Both the position numbers and the translations under genes were made by a program. A DNA stretch of 64,000 nt from Glossina fuscipes (taxonomy: Eukaryota; Arthropoda; Insecta; Diptera; Glossinidae): the NCBI RefSeq assembly GCF_014805625.2, contig NW_023998431.1, positions 4,865,198-4,929,197 on the forward strand, read 5' to 3'. A model generated the notes under the pieces. The model ran no database searches. It saw only the letters and a program-made list of their open reading frames with translations, and was not told where the DNA came from. The number at the start of each line of letters is the position of its first letter. Within the stretch, counting starts at the first letter, position 1. Shown here piece after piece: positions 57,422 to 64,000 of this stretch.

Positions 57422-58498
57422 GGAAGTAAGAAGTTATAATCAGTTGCGGCCGAATCTGACATTTCTACTACTATTACAGTCTTTGGCATCCCAAGCTTTC
57501 AAAAAAAAAAAAAATGCTTTTTAAGAAAAGTGAATGGAGTAAAATTGATCTCTCACCTTTTACTTGAATAAAAGGCATTGTTAAGAAGAGTTAATCCTCC
57601 ACGTCGTGACGTCCACGGTAAACAATTTAGAATTAACACACCTAGCTTATCTCATTCAACTCATCATGCCAAGACGGCATATTCATGAAAAAATTTATGC
57701 CTCACGCCCTTACGCCCATTACAATTAATTTCGAGTTAATGCACTTAACTTGTCGCATTCTACTTTTCACGTCCTTTTATGTGATACCAATATCAGCGAT
57801 ATTGTAACGAAAAATCAATCCGCTACTCCGTGACGCCCACCATAATTAGTATAGAACCAACATAAATACCCTACCGCCTTGTATTCGCCAAATCCTTTTA
57901 TTTGATACCCATATCGCTGGTATTATTAAGAAAATATTGATCAACCCGATCGTGGTGGGCACGACTTTTGTTGCAGAATTAACGCATTTTTAGACGGATA
58001 ATATACCTTCATTTGAGGTATGTGCAAAATAGTATTAAACATTGTTCCTGGATTAATATGCATAACCAACTTAAAAAAGCGAAAAAAAAAAAAAACGAAA
58101 ATTTAGTCCCTTACAACTTTGTGAGGGCATGGCTGATTTTTTCCATTTTTGTATATAAATATTAGTGTTTCGCCTTAAGTAAATATGGAAGATTTCAGGC
58201 TTTTGTCTTCTACAATTCGTGAGTACAATTCTTTGCAGACTTGTGTTCTGATCAATTTGGATCATTTTCAAAACCAATCTGCGTGCAAGAAGTTGCAGTA
58301 TTTCTGCTAAATTTGAAGTTGATCGCTTAATTTTTGCAATCATTACACAGACCGACAACCACACGGACGGACAGGTGGAAAGAATTTGATGATGATCGGG
58401 AGTATATTAAATTTGTGCGGTCTCTGAAGCTTCCATCTGAGCGTTGCAAACGGTTTGACAAAACGAATATCCCAATATTCCTTCAGCGCTGGGTATAA
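57422..58498 (-). mobile_element. Helentron/DINE-1-like element, copy I, long form with tandem repeats
   Basis: The left end GGAAGTAAGAAGTTATAATCAGTTGCGGCCGAATCT matches the reverse complement of the terminal palindrome and CTTACTTG end; the right end is CCTTCAGCGCTGGGTATAAA at about 58498. Between them lie about four diverged tandem units (57555-58010) and then the common blocks (AAATTTGAAGTTGATCGCTT at 58311, CACACGGACGGACAGG at 58360, AGCTTCCATCTGAGCGTTGC at 58428). At about 1.08 kb it is the longest copy seen and the best for defining the family. No coding capacity. Confidence 0.7.
57555..58010 (-). repeat. ~115-bp tandem repeats inside copy I
   Basis: Four diverged units with a common order: a CTTTTATTTGATACC-like start, GGTATTATTAAGAAAA, then an AATC.(A/G)C...CGTGACGCCCACC part, then TAGAATTAACGCA. 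Unit marks fall near 57581, 57692, 57806 and 57923, giving steps of about 111-117 bp. One or two units are found in copies D, E and possibly B. Confidence 0.6.
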
Positions 58499-59227
58499 AA
58501 ACGAACACATTGAAATAACATTAATGGCTTGGAAACACTGACCGTCTATGATATGAAGATACAATGGATCGCTTCTTAAAAACCACAACCCCTTGCCCCT
58601 TATCTAATTGCTTTCTTATCTAATACATATATTATACATATACATTCAACTAGTTATTGCCTTGAAACGCATTCTCTATCGAGACTAGAAATTTTTTTGA
58701 CGGTTGGAAAGAAATGAGGAAGGGGTTATATATAGGGAAGTACGTAATCGGTAAATATTATGCTTTTACCGACCGATGAACATAAACTGGGTAGTCGCGA
58801 TAATCGGTAGTCGGTTGGAAGTAAATGAAGAAATTCTTTAAAACTGAGGTCTCTCTACCGGTGCCGCGTTCAGTTTTCGTCCGTTTGCTAGAAAATGTAA
58901 TTCAAACTTCACAACACAACAATCTTCTAAGGAAACTCGCAAGGTTTTTCTTGATAAATTACAATTTGTCGATCTTATGAGCGATTTTTGAATCACGGTC
59001 ACTAAATGTTGAATTCGATTTTAAGAAAATTTCTGATTTATTTTTCACGATGCAAAATTGTAACGGTACAATAAGTGAGATCAAGTCAAACGAGGACACA
59101 ATTATTTTGTTCTTTAAGGTATTTGAAAAATAATAATATTCAGGTAAAAACTTATATATTAAGGCACGTTTTCCACCTTTTTTGTTTGTAAAAATGAAAG
59201 AAAAATAATTTTATATGATATGATATA
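58499..59227. other. Gene-free stretch, possible 5' region of the next exon
   Basis: An insect-initiator-like GTTCAGTTTTCG lies at 58868-58879, about 350 bases before the ATG at 59228, and a donor-like CAG|GTAAAA at about 59141. Both are weak and unproven. Confidence 0.25.
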
Positions 59228-59390
59228 ATGAATGCAAGTGATAGTTCTGAAGAAAGCCGATCCGCTCTTCAGCACGATTTTCATCAAAATGAAATTCAAA
59301 AATACTTTTCGAAACCTGGCGCAGTTGATGATGCAATTTTATGGCAAGCAATAGAGTCGGACTACATTGATCGCGACAAAACAAATTTTG
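59228..59390 (+). CDS. Candidate first coding exon, 54 codons, unknown protein
   Basis: ATG at 59228 in the context GATATAATG starts MNASDSSEESRSALQHDFHQ; further on comes NEIQKYFSKPGAVDDAILWQ and AIESDYIDRDKTNF. The exon would end at TTTTG|GTAAAT (59391), a plausible donor in phase 1; unspliced the frame ends two codons later at TAA 59396-59398. Composition is acidic, soluble and balanced, very unlike the AT-driven frames nearby, and there are no repeat matches. I do not recognise the family. No following exon was found in the window in the right phase; the frame at 62904 does not fit and is a transposase. It might be a small gene of 56 codons or the 5' end of a longer one. Confidence 0.4.
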
Positions 59391-59398
59391 GTAAATAA

Positions 59399-60127
59399 AA
59401 GCACATATTACATTATTTATATAGATATACATTTTTTTTTCTCATATAATTTTGGATATCTTTTATACAAAACATGTGTTTCATTATAAATGCGGAGTAT
59501 TTTTTTATTAGATTCGTATTTTTTATCTACACGCCGTATAGAATATTATAATCGTGATTAATAATTAAATTTTATGATACTTGCCTGTCATAGTTACTGA
59601 ACATTTACTAATTTTATGCATTCGTGTTCATACTTAGATCGTTACAAATCATATGCAAAATTTAAAATAATTTAATTAGCGTATATAATTATTTTAAAAT
59701 TCTTACATATTGTATTCAAAACAAAAACGATGCGAGCATGAATGCTGGTATGAAATTAGATTTCCATACATAACCCATAACCCATAAGCAAGCATACGAA
59801 TATAGTAAATTTATGATGAAACAAATAAATAATTGAAGTGAAGTAAAAGTTTTCTTACACACATTGAAACTTATAAACAAAATTAGCATCAATTTACAAT
59901 TGTAAGGAAATTTTTATACGTAAGTATGAAAGCACAAAAAATAAAGCAAAAAAGGAAATGAATGAATGAATGAATGAATGAACGAACGAACACATATGTT
60001 GGAAATGGCAGACGTTTGAATGTGAAGTGAAAATTTTGTAAACACGATGTTAAAAAGGTGTAATAAGACACCAACGCTTACACATCTATTCTACAATAGC
60101 CGACCGAACCACACTTTCATTTTACAT

Positions 60128-60174
<47 letters not shown>

Positions 60175-60179
60175 CTATT

Positions 60180-60218
<39 letters not shown>

Positions 60219-61597
60219 ACTAGAACGATGTCGATATTGTCGACTACAATGGGAGAACGCCTGCAAACAATAAAAGTTTGTTTTCAAAACTCATGTTCAA
60301 TTCAATTCACTCGTTCGCATATGAAACATACATAGAGAAGCAGCACATGTGTTAAAGAACGATCACGTTCATATACGTATCCTATACCTATACGTATCTG
60401 TCTTATAAGGTAAAAATTTTTCGACAAAAGTATGCAAAAAAAAAAAAAAAAAAAAATTTCCAAAAATTAAAGTTAGACAAGTTAAACCAGCTGCTACTGT
60501 GTAGGAGGTTAGAAATGTTATGATTTTTTATTTTATTGTTGTTGTTTTACAAACTTATTTATATATATGTATTAATGTATTTACGCATGTATGTATCTAC
60601 ATAGGTATTTATGGAAATTTGTATATCGGCACAAGGAGAAATAAAATTTTGTTGTCACCGAAATGGTTACTTAACTTATTTTTAAAGTTCAAACAAAAAA
60701 GATAAAAATACTAAAACCTGACAGCTCATCACATATATGTGTGTGCATTTGTTTTGCCATTGGTTAATTTTTTATTCTCGGGCACTCAGACTTTAGATTA
60801 AGTAGTGTACAGTTATAATTTTAATATGAAGCTTAATATTTTTTGGACTATCTTATTTACATGTATATATACATGCATGTATCATAGGACCAAAAATGCT
60901 CTAATTTTTTCATCTTTTTTTATTATTTTTTTTATTTTTGTTTTTAATTTTGTTTTATAGATTTCGCAAGAAGAAGACATAAATGGTTTTGCATGCAGGT
61001 GTTTGGCATAATTGTACGTTCATTTTAACCATATAATAGTTGATGTCTCCACCATTGCAATTGTTGTTTGTTGTTGCCAATGTACGTGCCGTACAATTTC
61101 TATATGGATGCGTGTCCGCTTACAAATATACATACGTTTATGTTTAGTTACACATATATATTGTGTACATGCATGCACATGCATGCTGTTGCTTACACGT
61201 GTTATTCTGCGGTTTTGTTTAACTAAACATTTATCGTGTTTTTCTGAGGTTTTCAACACCCTATACAGTACATTTGAATGTGCACATTGTCATATTTAAA
61301 TGTATTATGATCCTTAGCTATTAATTAATACACGAGCGTCGTAGTAATATCTTTGCTGTTTCGCTCATTCATCTACACATCTTCCAATGATTTACTTATT
61401 TACTTCTAAAATAACTTCTTCTCTGGCATGGCTCCCTGGTAGTGAATGCAGAAACACTTCTTAAATACGTCAAGAGAATTTCATTTTAATATGTATGTAG
61501 AGGATATGACTTTTGAGATTTTGTTATGTTAGTTATATGAATTTTATATCTATACTGAGAAGGACAACTCTGATGAACATTGTAAAGTTAGTAGTTT
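59399..61597. other. Gene-free microsatellite-rich stretch
   Basis: (AATG)n/(AACG)n at 59957-59991, two (TA)n tracts at 60138-60170 and 60186-60215 separated by about 20 bases, A tract at 60435-60458. Overlapping open frames at 61012-61299 and 61020-61259 have no features. Confidence 0.4.
60138..60215. repeat. Two adjacent (TA)n microsatellites
   Basis: Two (TA)n tracts of roughly 30 bp each separated by ATATCTATTACAAATA-like sequence, preceded by (CA)n. Confidence 0.9.
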
Positions 61598-62145
61598 TTG
61601 CATCCATCACCGAAGGATGAAGGGTGTGTTCATTTTATCACAACTTTTGCAATACCTAGAATGAAACGTCACAAACTCCACAACGCGTACATATTCTTGA
61701 TCGGCATCAAATTGTACATTGGTTTGATCATGTCCGCGTGTCCGTCTGTCCGTCTGTTGTAAACATTCATTTGACTGCACAAATGAAACTATCAACTTCA
61801 AATTTGGCAGATTTGGAAGTTCTCGCACGCAGGTTGGTATTGAAGATGGGGCAAGTCCGTTGAAGAACACGCCTATAGTACTACGTAAAGTGAGAACAAC
61901 TTTGTTTTTCCAAAATAACAAAAAATTGGTTTTTTGCTCACCAGTCATAAACTATAACATGTAAATAAAAAAAGAAAAGATTTCAAGTCGTAATCTATGG
62001 CAGACGTGGTACTACCTTTACAAAAATGAGAAAACTTGGCTTCACCTATCTAATATTACAGTGTATCAATATTTTTTTTTTTTTTTTTTTTTTTTTCATT
62101 ACTAAAAATTCGGGCACGAACGATTATAATTTCCCTATTTGTTTT
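61598..62145 (+). mobile_element. Helentron/DINE-1-like element, copy J
   Basis: Starts CATCCATCACCGAAGGATGA, then AACGTCACAAACTCCACAAC, TGTCCGCGTGTCCGTCTGTC (61732), GGTTGGTATTGAAGATGGGG and TCACCAGTCATAAACTATAA, ending in a T run and a decayed AAATTCGGGCACGAACG palindrome with TTCCCTATTTGTTT at about 62145. The GGTGATGGGTATAAAA block near the end is lost. Minus open frame 61607-61948 is repeat-derived. Confidence 0.65.
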
Positions 62146-62903
62146 CTCTAAAAATGTGACATAATGAAATCGTATGAGCGAAGTGTATTCAAGCATTAAT
62201 TCCATTCCTGGGGATTCTTCTAATGCAAAATGATGAAAAAAATTTGAAAGAGGAATCGAAAATTTTTTATCTGCAATAAAATAAGATTTACTACTGGAAA
62301 TGGAAATGATCAGGCTCAGCCAAAGTAAGAAAAAGACACACGCTTACTGATCCTTAAGTGCATATTGTTGCCAATTGTCTACATTCCGGTTTCACTTAAT
62401 TCTAAAATTAATTGTAAAATTTTGTTTAATTTATATATAATAAATATGTAATTTTAAAATTAAGTGGAACTGGAACGGAAAGAGAGCAGATTATGCAAGA
62501 AAGAACCCCAATAGAGAAATGAATTAGGAAATTGCAGATATAGTTTGATCTCAAAATTCCTCTTATATTATTAATTATTGAAGAATGATGATGAATTTTT
62601 TTATTAACAATTTTCCTTTCCATTCATAAACATAAACAGACGAAAGTTGTTAAATTAAAAAAAATATTTTTGTTAGTAAAATTGTTCGGAACGCCTCCTA
62701 CCATTCCACATAAGCTATGTACAATAATATTTTTTAAAAATTTAACTAACACGTGCTATGAGGGAATAGTGCGGTTATTCGAGTTTATAAAAATTTCTAT
62801 TATTTTGTTATATAGGCTTATCCATTTCGTGGTCGACATTGCGAAAGTACGTTTCAGTAACATATGTAAAACCAAACTGTCATCCCCGGCATTATATGTT
62901 TAG
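62146..62903. other. Gene-free spacer
   Basis: Plus 62670-62903 (77 codons) is open but has no family features; it lies upstream of the transposase fragment in another frame and could be its decayed leader. Confidence 0.35.
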
Positions 62904-63254
62904 TGTAGTGTTTGCGATTTTATAATATTGTATTGTTTAACAACCGCTGAACGTGTTAAAATAGCAAAAGCTTATCGCAAGCTTGCTGATCCTTTAGTAG
63001 GTATGTTGCGTTCTTCACGAGCAAATTATGGTAAATATAATCGTCCGTTTGAGGGCACTACAGTCGCAAATTATGCAAAAATTGTAACGGATTTGTCAAG
63101 GCCCACACATCATCGAGAAGTGTCCTCAATGAAATCCAAAATATTGGTCAGACGTCGAAGAAAGTCCAAATTTATCCACTCGACGGCGGACACAGCAATG
63201 GATATCGCTTTCAATTTCCATCTCCGTACTGACAAAAGCCAGCACACGCGCTAA
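62904..63254 (+). pseudogene. Transposase N-terminal helix-turn-helix fragment (DUF4817-like)
   Basis: The frame opens after TAG 62901-62903 and reads LTTAERVKIAKAYRKLADPL, then LRSSRANYGKYNRPFEGTTV, then ANYAKIVTDLSRP. This layout (helix-turn-helix with R-x-x-YGxYNRP-type block followed by a target-like K-I/L-V-x-F segment) is that of DUF4817-type N-termini found on insect Tc1/mariner-related transposases. The tail (RRRRKSKFIHSTADTAMDIA) still resembles the linker of such proteins, then stops at 63252-63254. No catalytic DDE region follows in any frame up to 64000 that I can see. No proper start codon is found. Therefore a broken transposon; I first considered it a host exon. Confidence 0.55.
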
Positions 63255-64000
63255 AAACTCAAAGTCTAAAGTACTTCACATAATGTGTTAATAGTACGCA
63301 CCAAAAAATAAGTGCATTATAGTGATTTCAATCTTTTGAATTTAAATCTTTTCTTTTTGTGGGCGATTTTTTTCTAACTGAAGTGGAGATTCAAAAATTA
63401 TTCTATTTAAACGATATTTATTCACTTCGACACGATTAGCAACAAGTCTACTCTAAGAATGCCCTCATCCTCCTCCCCCTTCTTTTCTTCCTCGAATTAC
63501 AAGGAGTATGAGAATAGACAAAATTTCCTTAAATTTATTTATGGAAAGGCAATAAAACTTTCACAACAAATTTTGTAATTTATTCTTTATACATTTGTGG
63601 TGGGGCATTAAAAGAAGTCTTTTAACAGTTGGCGACACAGCAGCTCTCATAAAAATATTATACTTCTATTGAGTCAGTTTCGCTGTATGCCCATAGGCCG
63701 CTATTTGCTGTTTAAAGCAAAAAATTTAAAAACTTTTTGAAATTCTATTTAATATCCAATGCAAGGCCTACGTACGGTTTCTTGAAAATCTTTTTTAAGA
63801 AAATGTCCTCGCGTTTAGGTAAAAAATTTCTTTAAAAATTTATAAAGGAAAGAAAATGCATTCGAAAATTGTTTATATAACGCGCTAAAATAAATCAATT
63901 GACGAGCTATTGCGCCCTTCTTTGAGAAGCTGCAGTTTCCGAAAAACATGACTACAGCTATTCAGACTTTACCCGAAGATTCGAATTTTTAGATCTTACG
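63255..64000. other. Gene-free end of window
   Basis: AT-rich with no recognisable feature. The catalytic part of the preceding transposase was looked for here and not found. Confidence 0.4.

Noticed and set aside
62904..63254. Second exon to be joined to 59228-59390
   Set aside because: Splice phases do not fit with either nearby acceptor (62903, 62908), and the peptide resembles a transposase N-terminus.

Overview
The window looks like a stretch of insect nuclear DNA, most likely from a higher fly (Diptera, perhaps a tephritid fruit fly). The evidence is a very AT-rich background full of (TA)n, (CA)n and (TTA)n microsatellites, mariner/Tc1 and CR1-type elements, a tRNA-derived SINE, and a dense family of DINE-1/Helentron-like repeats ending in TTTTATACCCATCACC. 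There are no operons, bacterial ribosome binding sites or phage genes. The order level is reasonably secure; the family is a guess from repeat style. No host gene can be named. The best host coding signals are short exon-like segments with splice signals, so the window is probably intergenic or inside large introns.

Layout. 1-8.2 kb: a decayed CR1-type reverse transcriptase (1-870, minus), a possible last exon (1967-2092), a possible LTR (4482-4679), a 5'-truncated LINE copy (5881-6712, minus), a broken coding-like segment (6750-7129, minus) and a dead mariner (7560-8130, minus). 8.2-16 kb: mostly empty, with two exon candidates (11226-11385 and the better 13076-13177). 16-27 kb: four Helentron-like copies, two SINEs, a tRNA-like element and three mariner remnants. 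27.9-33.5 kb: a terminal-inverted-repeat element holding a 400-N assembly gap, a Tc1 transposase remnant, a fairly long mariner remnant and a SINE with target duplications. 37.6-42.1 kb is the main feature: an almost full-length CR1-type LINE with a PHD/RRM-like ORF1 and an endonuclease/reverse-transcriptase ORF2, killed by nonsense codons, a frameshift and loss of one catalytic aspartate. 42.4-47.5 kb: more Helentron-like copies, another LINE fossil and a SINE with a perfect 14-bp target duplication. 47.5-56 kb: mostly empty, with a candidate 76-residue membrane protein (50068-50295, minus). 56-64 kb: two large Helentron-like copies (one with inverted identical ends, one with ~115-bp tandem repeats), a reverse-transcriptase motif fossil, a possible first coding exon (59228-59390) and a transposase N-terminal fragment (62904-63254).

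How the parts relate. Nearly everything recognisable is mobile DNA in decay. The LINE encodes the type of machinery that could copy LINE and SINE RNAs, the mariner and Tc1 pieces are DNA-transposon relics, and the Helentron-like elements are non-autonomous and have no helicase in this window. I found no convincing new biological system. The items most worth checking are the uncharacterised exon candidates, the small membrane protein, the SINE family, and the architecture of the Helentron-like family. All coordinates of degenerate elements are approximate, and all homology statements rest on motif recognition by eye without database searches.
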